NCBI GenBank assembly: GCA_011775825.1 | Contig: JAABYK010000065.1 | Location: 6,162 to 27,622 of the forward strand | Reading direction: 5' to 3' | Length of the DNA stretch: 21,461 nucleotides | Source: Candidatus Zhuqueibacterota bacterium | GTDB taxonomy: Bacteria > Zhuqueibacterota > Zhuqueibacteria > Oceanimicrobiales > Oceanimicrobiaceae | Shown: positions 1 to 6,774 of the stretch, piece by piece | Layout of the letters: each line of letters opens with the position of its first letter | How positions within the stretch are numbered: the first letter of the stretch is position 1 | Translations under genes and position numbers: made by a program | The notes under the pieces: model-generated | Databases searched by the model: none | What the model was told of the DNA's origin: nothing | What the model saw: only the letters and a program-made list of their open reading frames with translations

Positions 1-114
1 GGCAATCCGACCACGTATGAACTTTCCGGGGAAACCAAATACGTCCGGGCCAAAGTGACGGATTCCGCAGGCTACGTGGCCTGGGTGCAGCCGATTTTTG
101 TAAGAGAACCATGA
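1..114 (+). CDS. C-terminal end of a PHP/CehA-like secreted protein (partial)
   Basis: An open frame enters from the left edge and stops with TGA at 112-114, giving 37 visible codons. The visible end (YVRAKVTDSAGYVAWVQPIFV) resembles the last residues of the PHP protein at 3172-5655 (YYLRVVFKDGKVAWSSPIWV): a beta-strand with K or R, then D or K before G-x-V-A-W, then P-I-(F/W)-V. I infer that this is the C-terminal beta-sandwich of a related CehA/McbA-type metallohydrolase. The PHP domain itself is outside the window, so the family call rests only on this tail. The next gene starts 28 nt later on the same strand, so the two are probably co-transcribed. Confidence 0.55.
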   Translation, partial: GNPTTYELSGETKYVRAKVTDSAGYVAWVQPIFVREP

Positions 115-142
115 CTATCGAATGCAATTCGGAGAACGTCCT

Positions 143-1180
143 ATGATCAGAGTTTTGATGTCAGCCATCCTCTTGTTTGGCATGCTCAGCTCGACTTTTG
201 CGCAAAAAAAGTTGGAACAGCTCTTCTATTATGTAGATTCCGACGACTGCTTCGAAAGCTTTTCTCAACATCTCGAACAGGTAACAATTGTAGCGCCACA
301 AAGCTACCGCATCGACGCCCAAGGTAACATTTCTGGAAGGGCACCTTCACGACTCGTATCGATGGCAAAAGCGCATGACATCGGGGTTATGCCCCTTGTT
401 GTCAATCCCGGATTCGACCCGGCCATCATTCACGCCGTTTTGGATGATTCCGTGGCTGCAAAAAACGCTATTCGTCAAATGGTGGAGCTGTGCAAGGAAA
501 ACGCGTTTCTCGGCATGCAGTTTGATTTTGAACACGTGCATGTCGATTACAAGGAAAATTTCACCCAATTTTTCGAAAAAACTGCCGCCACTTTTCACGA
601 AAACGGTTTCCTGCTAACCGCTGCCATTTTTCCGCGCACAAGCGGCCAGCCAGGCGACGACGCTTATTCCAAATGGCTCTTCGAGAGCAAGACCGGTTTC
701 TACGACTACAAGGCGTTATCTGAGGCGGCCGATTTCTTATCCATCATGACGTACGAGCAGCACTACCACACCACGCCTCCCGGACCGGTGGCGGGTCTCC
801 CCTGGGTGGAGAAAAGCATCCAATATCTGCTCACACAGATGCCCGCGGAAAAGGTCTCCCTGGGCATCCCGTTCTATTCCTACCACTGGTTCCCCTCGAC
901 TGAAGCACATGAAAGCCGTATCGGAGGGCGAGGAATGGGTTTTGCTCAAGCCATGACCATCCTGAAAGAGAACGGCGCCGGCCTGGAATGGAATGGCGAG
1001 CAGCAAGTTGCCTTCAGTGCTTTCGAAAAAGACGGCGTTTTTCAACATCTCTACATAGAAAACGCCAAAAGTCTTCGACCGAAACTAAATCTAATCCATA
1101 AGTACGGGCTGCGCGGATTCTCGGTCTGGAGACTCGGGTTGGAGGATCCAGAAGTCTGGAATCTCCTCAGCGACCGGTAA
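143..1180 (+). CDS. Secreted GH18-like (chitinase/YaaH-type fold) protein, paralogue A
   Basis: A 345-residue protein read from the ATG at 143. I prefer this to the in-frame ATG at 122 because GGAG at 131-134 sits 8 nt before it and the product then begins with a clean signal peptide (MIRVLMSAILLFGMLSSTFAQ, probable cleavage near residue 20). The body has the layout of a glycoside hydrolase family 18 TIM barrel: a strand with VMPLVVNPGF at about 82-92, the catalytic-loop segment LGMQFDFE ending at Glu130, SIMTYEQH near 202-209, KVSLGIPFYSYHW, and a final GLRGFSVWRLG strand. In the GH18 signature DxxDxDxE the first Asp is Leu123 and the second is Gln126. Asp128 and the acid Glu130 are kept. 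It may act on amino-sugar glycans such as peptidoglycan or chitin, or be a binding protein. The next gene is a paralogue 40 nt downstream. Confidence 0.8.
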   Translation: MIRVLMSAILLFGMLSSTFAQKKLEQLFYYVDSDDCFESFSQHLEQVTIVAPQSYRIDAQGNISGRAPSRLVSMAKAHDIGVMPLVVNPGFDPAIIHAVLDDSVAAKNAIRQMVELCKENAFLGMQFDFEHVHVDYKENFTQFFEKTAATFHENGFLLTAAIFPRTSGQPGDDAYSKWLFESKTGFYDYKALSEAADFLSIMTYEQHYHTTPPGPVAGLPWVEKSIQYLLTQMPAEKVSLGIPFYSYHWFPSTEAHESRIGGRGMGFAQAMTILKENGAGLEWNGEQQVAFSAFEKDGVFQHLYIENAKSLRPKLNLIHKYGLRGFSVWRLGLEDPEVWNLLSDR

Positions 1181-1220
1181 ATCAAAAATCCTAAAACCAA
1201 CATTCAAAATGGAGACAAAG

Positions 1221-2288
1221 ATGAAAAAGGTATCCTGCTATTCAAGTCTTATTCTGGCCGTTCTCATCACGCTGCCAGTTTTTTCTCAACCCCAAAAAAT
1301 CGAAGCATTATTTTATTATTACAACTCAGAAGCCAGCTTTGAGAGTTTGAAGAAGAACGCAGATAAGGTCAGCATTCTCGCGCCGGGCGGTTACAGTGTG
1401 GACGAGGACGGTATCGTCTGGGGCTCTGTGGACTCACGGGTTCTCAAGTTGGCACGGAAGCATAACGTGAAGATCATGCCCCTTATCGTGAATCCGGGTT
1501 TTGATCAAGAGATGCTGCATAAACTGCTCACAAATGACGTGGCCAGAAAACGTGCCATCAAAAGCATGGTGGGAGAATGTCAAACCCATAACTATCTCGG
1601 CATTCAGTTCGACTTTGAGAATCTGAACATAAACGACAAAGAGCTCTTTACCCAGTTCTACAAGGAAACCGCAGAGGCGTTGCACACAGCGGGATTTCAG
1701 CTAAGTATTGCGGTTGTCCACCGACCGGAAGAGTACCCTGGCAACACGAAATATCTCAAATGGTTGTTCAAGAATTGGCGAGCTGGCTACGATCTGAAGG
1801 CCCTGGCCGAACACGGCGACTTCATTTCGGTGATGACTTACTCCCAACATACGCGTCGCACTCCGCCTGGCCCGAACGCCGGAGTGCCCTGGATGACCAG
1901 GAATATTGAATATTTTCTGCAACACGTTCCCCCGGAGAAGCTATCGGTTGGAATCCCGGTTGCTTCCATGCATTGGTACACAGCTCACGACAATGAACGG
2001 TATCATGTGAACGCACGTTCGTGGAGCAGAAGTCTGTCCTACTCGGAGGCAATTGGGATTGTGGAACAGTTCGACGCTGAAATCACATGGCACGAAGAAC
2101 AAAAAGTCCCGTACACCTTTTTTGAAAATGACGGCGTGTTCGAATACATCTTTTTTGAAGACGCGCGGTCGTTTCAGCATAAATTTGACTTAGTGCAAAA
2201 GTACAAACTGAGGGGATTCTCGGTTTGGGTAGCTGGTGTGGAGGATCCCAAAATCTGGGACATTTTGGATGAAGCTGATCTGAAGTAG
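1221..2288 (+). CDS. Secreted GH18-like protein, paralogue B
   Basis: A 355-residue protein. The ATG at 1221 is preferred over that at 1209 because GGAG at 1211-1214 lies 6 nt upstream and the product starts MKKVSCYSS with a hydrophobic signal segment ending near VFSQ. It aligns with the upstream gene along its whole length: LFYYYNSEASFES, MPLIVNPGFD, LGIQFDFEN, SVMTYSQH, TPPGPNAGVPW, EKLSVGIP, LRGFSVW and a closing EDPKIW block. The GH18 signature is again LxxQxDxE, with Asp131 and Glu133 kept. The shared Leu/Gln replacement argues for duplication of an already altered ancestor. Compared with paralogue A it carries a longer insertion around HDNERYHVNARSWSRS, in the region that shapes the substrate cleft in GH18 enzymes. 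It is probably the last gene of this plus-strand unit; convergent genes follow. Confidence 0.8.
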   Translation: MKKVSCYSSLILAVLITLPVFSQPQKIEALFYYYNSEASFESLKKNADKVSILAPGGYSVDEDGIVWGSVDSRVLKLARKHNVKIMPLIVNPGFDQEMLHKLLTNDVARKRAIKSMVGECQTHNYLGIQFDFENLNINDKELFTQFYKETAEALHTAGFQLSIAVVHRPEEYPGNTKYLKWLFKNWRAGYDLKALAEHGDFISVMTYSQHTRRTPPGPNAGVPWMTRNIEYFLQHVPPEKLSVGIPVASMHWYTAHDNERYHVNARSWSRSLSYSEAIGIVEQFDAEITWHEEQKVPYTFFENDGVFEYIFFEDARSFQHKFDLVQKYKLRGFSVWVAGVEDPKIWDILDEADLK

Positions 2289-2368
2289 CCCTGCGTCACT
2301 TCTAAAGCCGGCTTAAGTGAACAGGTGGAAATTACCGCACCCGCGGCTGCAAAGTCGCGGACGCCACC
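2289..2368. terminator. Convergent intergenic region with two short hairpins
   Basis: This 80-nt gap separates converging units. CACTT at 2297-2301 and AAGTG at 2315-2319 flank an inner AAGCC/GGCTT stem. CCGCG and CGCGG at about 2342-2360 form a second stem with a 10-nt loop. Neither is followed by a T-run, so a terminator role is only a guess from position. Confidence 0.3.
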
Positions 2369-3130
2369 TTAGTCCCTTTCCGGCGCGAGCCGCCCGACAT
2401 AAAACCGCTTCCGGTTCACAAGCCTCTGCGCAGGCTCTGCCTCTAATAGTGCAACAAAATACTCGGTGTCCGTGCCAATGCCGTTGGTTTGCGGCTGACT
2501 GCCCCAGTAACGAAAACCGACGATCTCTCCGGCGCCATCATACACCCAGTTCAGAAAAATGCAGGAATGGCCGCTGTCATCCGTTCGCCAAAACTGCACA
2601 AAATCGCCAGGACGGGCCTCTTCAAACGCGACTTGTCTGCCAAGCCCATAAACGGTCAGGGCGTGGACGGCGCCCATTTCCTCGGGGGTACTGAGCGAGG
2701 CCAGCCCATTTGCGTCTTCGAGTTTGATGAACCACTTATCGGCAAAGCGCCTCACGTCGTCAACCGTCATTTCATAGATAGCATTCTGACCCTGATGCCC
2801 CGCCCACTCCTGCAAAGTGGTCATGCACACCTGCCAGGTCACGCCCACACAATGTGTACCGCGATTTTCCCGCACCGCACTAATTCTCGTCCCCAGGTAG
2901 TCGATGTTTGTCGTGGTTCCCAGATGCAGCGTGTCCAGCGTATCCTTGGAGACGCGGGGCCAATAATAAGGAAAGGTGCCATCACTCCGCAGGCTGTCGC
3001 TGAAAATGTATTCAAGTATTTCTTCTTGAAAAGGATAGGACTCCGATTTCTTTGTCAAGGTCTGATTTGAGCAAGCGACAAATAGCATCAGGGTCACACT
3101 AATCATTGTGCTCAGAATTTTTGAACCCAC
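2369..3130 (-). CDS. NlpC/P60- or CHAP-like cysteine peptidase lipoprotein (putative)
   Basis: A 253-residue protein starting with GTG at 3130; GAAGGA (3137-3142) lies 6 nt upstream, which supports this start. The N-terminus is a lipoprotein signal with lipobox LFVACS, so Cys20 would be lipidated. The mature part has features of a papain-fold cell-wall peptidase: THCVGVTWQVC with candidate nucleophile Cys94 at a helix start, then a PGDFVQFWR strand (174-182) typical of NlpC/P60 and CHAP domains, then SGHSCIF with candidate catalytic His188, and YWGSQPQTNG near 208 as a possible polar third residue. The motif order matches the superfamily, but I cannot name a subfamily and activity is inferred. 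It lies 41 nt downstream of the PHP gene on the same strand, probably in one transcript. Confidence 0.55.
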   Translation of the reverse strand: MGSKILSTMISVTLMLFVACSNQTLTKKSESYPFQEEILEYIFSDSLRSDGTFPYYWPRVSKDTLDTLHLGTTTNIDYLGTRISAVRENRGTHCVGVTWQVCMTTLQEWAGHQGQNAIYEMTVDDVRRFADKWFIKLEDANGLASLSTPEEMGAVHALTVYGLGRQVAFEEARPGDFVQFWRTDDSGHSCIFLNWVYDGAGEIVGFRYWGSQPQTNGIGTDTEYFVALLEAEPAQRLVNRKRFYVGRLAPERD

Positions 3131-3171
3131 GTGTAGTCCTTCTCTCTGAAATTAACCCCCAGATTCTTGAC

Positions 3172-5655
3172 TTAGTCAGGCAAGTACTCCACCCAAATCG
3201 GACTCGACCAGGCCACTTTGCCGTCCTTGAACACCACTCGCAAATAGTAAAAGTTCTTGCCAGGAGGGATAGTATCGTCGGTGAGTCCCTTGTAGGCCGT
3301 CAGCGGGCCGCCAATTTTTCCTGAGATGAAGAGTTCTTCGTTGTTTCGAATGATATACGCGTAAAGAATATCGTAGGAGCGAACCTCAAACACAATCTGC
3401 GGTGGTTCATTCACGGTGATGCTACTGCCCATCGGATGACCATTGATCGCAAATTCCAGGTAATACTTCTCCCCTGCTGTAGCATAATTTCTACGACCCT
3501 TCAACGCAAGCCAGACGTTTTCCCGCGTGAGTGGTCCGTCGAGCAGCACGCCGGTCCAGCCTCCTTTGTAGGCGTCTTCTCGCCATCCTTCATGGGCATG
3601 GTAGTACAGCCCGTGCGAGTCCGATGCACCCACAAAACCAAATATTTCTCCTCTGGCAAGTCCATCCTGAGCAAAGGCGCCTGGCATGCCGCCCCGATGC
3701 GGAATCGGCAAGTTACCCATGTACTCATTAGCGCCATGAATCGACACGATTTCATAGTTGGTTTCGATGTCCGGGTCGTGGTCTTCCCACGTGATCCCGC
3801 CCCACGGCGGATGGTGAGGAAAAGCGATGGCTTCATGATCGTGCAAAGTCCTGAACAGCGAAACGGCATCATAGGCGATGTTCCCGTGATGATTGAAAAA
3901 AGGACTCTCTTCGCCACCTTTAAAATAAACATTCTTGTGGCCAATTCTAACGGAGGAATCCTGCCGGCCGCTCCAGGTGGAATGGGTCCACTCATAACCG
4001 TTTATCGTAACGAATTCTCCCGGCTGGTTGTAAATCTCATTCAATGCCTTCAGGTAGCCCCATTCTCCAGGGGAAAAGTGGTTGTTGCCCAATCGCAGTG
4101 CGTCGTGGTCGGTGATGGCGAGAAAGTCTACTTTATAAACGTTTTTGTACAATGTGTATAATTCGTCGAAGCTGCCGGAGCCGTCCGAGTAGGCGGTGTG
4201 AACGTGCAGATCCCCGAAATACACCCGGTAATCGCCTGCTCTGGGTCCTCTGTGGATATCTTCTTCGACGGTGGCCAGCCTCTCAGGATAGTCCGCGGGC
4301 TCGTATTTCCAAAGCTTGATTTCAGCCTGTCGTGGCTTCTGGCGAATCATCTTCTGCAGGAAGACCGTTTTGCGATCGCGATGCGCCATCCACAGCTTAT
4401 TTTCGCTGACCCATGCCAAATGCACATAAAATCCGCGCAGCCCCCATCCTGCTTCATCGAGCAGCCAATTATCGCTCCATTCACCGTTTTCATAATAGGC
4501 GGCGCTAAACACATGATCATGTCGGTTGAACAGGTACAGTCGACCGTAAGAATCAAACGTCATGGTTGGATATTCGTAGGATTGCATCTCGCTTTGGCTC
4601 TTAAGATCGACGCCTTTCATCTCGGACGGGAGTGTAAACCAGGATTGGCCATCGTAAGCACGAACCATCGGATAGCGAATGATCCCCCAATCATTTTCTC
4701 CGCGACGATTGGTCGTCCACGCAACCCAGAGCTTGTTCTGGTGCCATGACAACGCAGCTTTGCAATCAATGCCGGGATGAAAGCTAACTTGAACCGGCTC
4801 GCCTAATGTGCCATTTTTGAATGAATTGACGTAAACATCCGTATTATGTCCGTTTGTGTGGTCCCAGGCGAACCAGATCGTGCCATCCCCCGCTTCCAGA
4901 ATTGCCGGGCGGTACGCATAGCCTGGTCGGCCTTCTAAAATGATTTCATCAGACCAGTTTCCGTTTAGCATGAATTTGGCGACAATTTGCATGTTTTTGT
5001 CGGACGTTCCCCGCTCCCAGAGCAACCACACTCTGCCGGAGCGGTCAGCCAAAGTTACCGGTCGAAAATCGTAGACTGAATTTTCCGTCACCCGTATTTC
5101 TTCGCCAAATTTTCCCTCTGAGAATGTCCGTGCGAAAATCTCCCACTGCTGATTCCGTCGCGCCGACCAGACCACCCAAACCACATCTTCGGGAGTCACG
5201 GTCAATCGCGGGCGGTATTCCGTTTCAGAGACCTCGCTAACCTGCAAGGCCTCCTCCCAATCCGGTCCGTCCGTAATTTTCAGGTAACGGCGGGCCACAT
5301 CCGTTGTCGCTTCAAGCTCAACACTTTCGTCACTGAAATGATTCAAATAAATCGCCTCATCCCCGCGATCCGAGGTGTAATTATAGGCCACGTAGACATT
5401 CTTTTTGCTGTCTACCGCAATAGCCGGATACTCGACCCTTCCGTAGTCCGAAGCCTCGTACCCCGGTAGAGGAAATTCCTCGGAAAAAATGAGATCCTGC
5501 CTTAGATCGAACCAGTACTTCTCCCCATGACTCGCGGGATACCGCTTTTCGACCTTTTCCGCCGGAGAAAACCGAAATCCGATGATCAAAATAACAACCG
5601 ACAAAAGAGCCGTCAGTTCTAACTGGCTTCGTCTTGGCTTGAGAAATGCCTGCAT
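3172..5655 (-). CDS. Surface beta-propeller plus PHP-domain metallohydrolase (CehA/McbA-like)
   Basis: An 827-residue protein. An N-terminal hydrophobic segment (about 13-29) is a signal anchor or signal peptide. Residues about 70-430 hold six or seven repeats of the type P-A-hydrophobic-x-D-x2-G-x-hydrophobic-W-hydrophobic-A-W, e.g. PAIAVDSKKNVYVAYN, RPVTLADRSGRVWLLWE and PTMTFDSYGRLYLFN, read as a beta-propeller of sialidase/BNR style. Residues about 478-685 form a PHP metal site: HVHTAYSD (His484, His486, Asp491), ITDHD (516-518), GYEW (Glu555), FPHHPP (His614, His615) and SDSH (Asp679, His681). A beta-sandwich closes the protein. PHP enzymes are metal-dependent phosphoesterases or related hydrolases, and the CehA/McbA branch includes carbaryl-type ester hydrolases; the substrate here is unknown. 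No clear Shine-Dalgarno precedes the ATG, but a good promoter lies about 125 nt upstream. Confidence 0.85.
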   Translation of the reverse strand: MQAFLKPRRSQLELTALLSVVILIIGFRFSPAEKVEKRYPASHGEKYWFDLRQDLIFSEEFPLPGYEASDYGRVEYPAIAVDSKKNVYVAYNYTSDRGDEAIYLNHFSDESVELEATTDVARRYLKITDGPDWEEALQVSEVSETEYRPRLTVTPEDVVWVVWSARRNQQWEIFARTFSEGKFGEEIRVTENSVYDFRPVTLADRSGRVWLLWERGTSDKNMQIVAKFMLNGNWSDEIILEGRPGYAYRPAILEAGDGTIWFAWDHTNGHNTDVYVNSFKNGTLGEPVQVSFHPGIDCKAALSWHQNKLWVAWTTNRRGENDWGIIRYPMVRAYDGQSWFTLPSEMKGVDLKSQSEMQSYEYPTMTFDSYGRLYLFNRHDHVFSAAYYENGEWSDNWLLDEAGWGLRGFYVHLAWVSENKLWMAHRDRKTVFLQKMIRQKPRQAEIKLWKYEPADYPERLATVEEDIHRGPRAGDYRVYFGDLHVHTAYSDGSGSFDELYTLYKNVYKVDFLAITDHDALRLGNNHFSPGEWGYLKALNEIYNQPGEFVTINGYEWTHSTWSGRQDSSVRIGHKNVYFKGGEESPFFNHHGNIAYDAVSLFRTLHDHEAIAFPHHPPWGGITWEDHDPDIETNYEIVSIHGANEYMGNLPIPHRGGMPGAFAQDGLARGEIFGFVGASDSHGLYYHAHEGWREDAYKGGWTGVLLDGPLTRENVWLALKGRRNYATAGEKYYLEFAINGHPMGSSITVNEPPQIVFEVRSYDILYAYIIRNNEELFISGKIGGPLTAYKGLTDDTIPPGKNFYYLRVVFKDGKVAWSSPIWVEYLPD

Positions 5656-5778
5656 ATTAATTCATCAGCTTGAGTAGAGTAGTTTTGGGTGAAAATTGGT
5701 TGTTGGGCAATTTTTTCGAGACTCTGAATTCAAAGCAGGACAAGCGCTTTTCAACCCTCAATAGCTAATCCATCTGTA

Positions 5779-5807
5779 AAAATATACAAAAGCCGTCCCA
5801 ATGTCAA
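5779..5807 (-). promoter_or_regulatory. Sigma-70-type promoter for the PHP/lipoprotein unit
   Basis: Read on the minus strand, TTGACA (5807-5802) is followed after exactly 17 nt by TATTTT (5784-5779). Transcription would start near 5772 and give a leader of about 115 nt before the ATG at 5655. The -35 is a perfect consensus and the -10 matches four of six positions. This is a sequence match only. Confidence 0.5.
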
Positions 5808-5900
5808 TACATTTGTCATATGAGGGTCGATCCCCCCTCCTCTATATTGGTCAATTGCTCAGCCTATCATTTCTCAGCCTGAAGCTTCACCCGCAAAGGA

Positions 5901-6173
5901 TTAATTAATGTCCACTTGACTTGCATACTTGAAAAGATTTTGAGAATTACGAGTCGCTCTTATTCCGTCTCTCATTTTTTGCCTCTCATCGCAGAATAGG
6001 CTTACTTCTTCCCAATTTAACACCTGTTTCAACCTCTCCACAGACCTCTTTCTCGGCCTTACCCTTTCCCTTTCCCAATTAATGCTTGTACCCGGAGTGA
6101 CACCTAATAACTTTGCCAAATATTTTTGAGAAAGTCCTTTGTCCAGACGTAATTTTTTGATATATAGTCCCAA
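5901..6173 (-). CDS. Small Xre-type helix-turn-helix protein, start uncertain
   Basis: About 90 residues from a TTG at 6173, with an HTH core: LRLDKGLSQKYLAKLLGVT, then SINWERERVRPRK and VERLKQVLNW. It would bind DNA as a small regulator. The frame stays open upstream of the TTG as far as a stop at 6246-6248 and encodes KKAKKPETLG directly before GLYIKKLRL. The run PxTLG-x2-I-x-K-x-RLDxGLxQ is a recurring N-terminus of a widespread HTH family, so the true protein probably begins upstream of 6173. No ATG or GTG is available there, so the start may be a rare codon or may have been lost. The upstream extension is antisense to the decayed comM remnant. Its target is unknown; the PHP gene promoter lies 94 nt downstream of its stop. 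Confidence 0.6.
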   Translation of the reverse strand: MGLYIKKLRLDKGLSQKYLAKLLGVTPGTSINWERERVRPRKRSVERLKQVLNWEEVSLFCDERQKMRDGIRATRNSQNLFKYASQVDIN

Positions 6174-6201
6174 AGTCTCAGGTTTCTTTGCCTTCTTTAG
6201 G

Positions 6202-6702
6202 ATGTTTGTTAATGGAAGATAAATGGATGTCTCTGTGGCTATTTCTCAGATCCAACTCACGACTGCTCATGCACACTCACAGAAGTGCAACGCTTATTGG
6301 ATCGCATTCGATATCCACATCGAAGTGCCCGCAGTGGGATATAAAGAACTCGTCAGCGACAAAACCGACGAAACCTCCACTGCAATCCGCGAACGCGTCA
6401 AGCGGGCACGTCAAATTCAGCAGCAGAGGTTTACAAACCGCGAGTATCTGTTTTGTAAACGCGCGCATGGAGTCAAAGGACATCAGAGAATATTGCAAAA
6501 TCGATGAGCAGGGACATGCACTCCTGAAAATGGCGATCACGAAGTTGGGCTCTCAGCCCAGACCCATGACCGCATTCTGAAAGTGTCGAGGACGATTGCG
6601 GATGTCGAAGGAGCCGACGAGATTTGTCCGGAGTTTATTAGTGAAGTGATTCAGTATCGGAGTTTGGATAGGATGATGAGCCCCAATGCGTTTAGCGCTT
6701 GA
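6202..6702 (+). pseudogene. comM: Decayed 3' part of a ComM/YifB magnesium-chelatase-like ATPase
   Basis: Reading across three frames recovers the C-terminal third of a YifB/ComM protein (normally about 500 residues; an AAA+ helicase aiding branch migration in natural transformation). The recovered order is CLCGYFSDPTHDCSCT at 6228-6275, VQR joined directly to LLDRI, DIHIEVPAVGYKELVSDK from 6310, IRERVKRARQIQQQRF, NARMESKDIREYCKID, and DRILKVSRTIADVEGADE to YRSLDRMMS with TGA at 6700-6702. Lesions are visible: an in-frame loss of about 8 codons between VQR and LLDRI, an extra C at about 6309, an extra A in the A-run at 6454-6456, and one missing base near 6549. The N-terminal two thirds (Mg-chelatase N domain and Walker A) are absent. 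This is a relic, not a working gene. Confidence 0.9.
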
Positions 6703-6721
6703 AATAAACGAACCCGAGAGA

Positions 6722-6753
6722 AAAGCCACCGAACGCTCGCATCCGGTGGCTTT
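6722..6753. terminator. Hairpin terminator downstream of the T9SS protein (possibly bidirectional)
   Basis: AAAGCCACCG (6722-6731) and CGGTGGCTTT (6744-6753) form a perfect 10-bp stem with a 12-nt loop. On the minus strand the stem ends in TTTTCTCTC and lies 22 nt beyond the stop of the 884-residue gene. It also follows the comM relic on the plus strand. Confidence 0.7.
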
Positions 6754-6774
6754 CCGATTGTCAGATCCTCTGCC

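Noticed and set aside
2317..3070. Two overlapping plus-strand frames
   Set aside because: Antisense to the lipoprotein gene, which has a lipobox, a good ribosome site and family motifs.
3436..4161. Plus-strand open frame of 241 codons
   Set aside because: Antisense shadow of the PHP domain coding sequence, with no recognisable motifs.
5858..5880. Direct repeat CTCAGCCT at 5858 and 5873
   Set aside because: Only 8 bp, two copies, no symmetry, and between the HTH stop and the promoter; may be chance.
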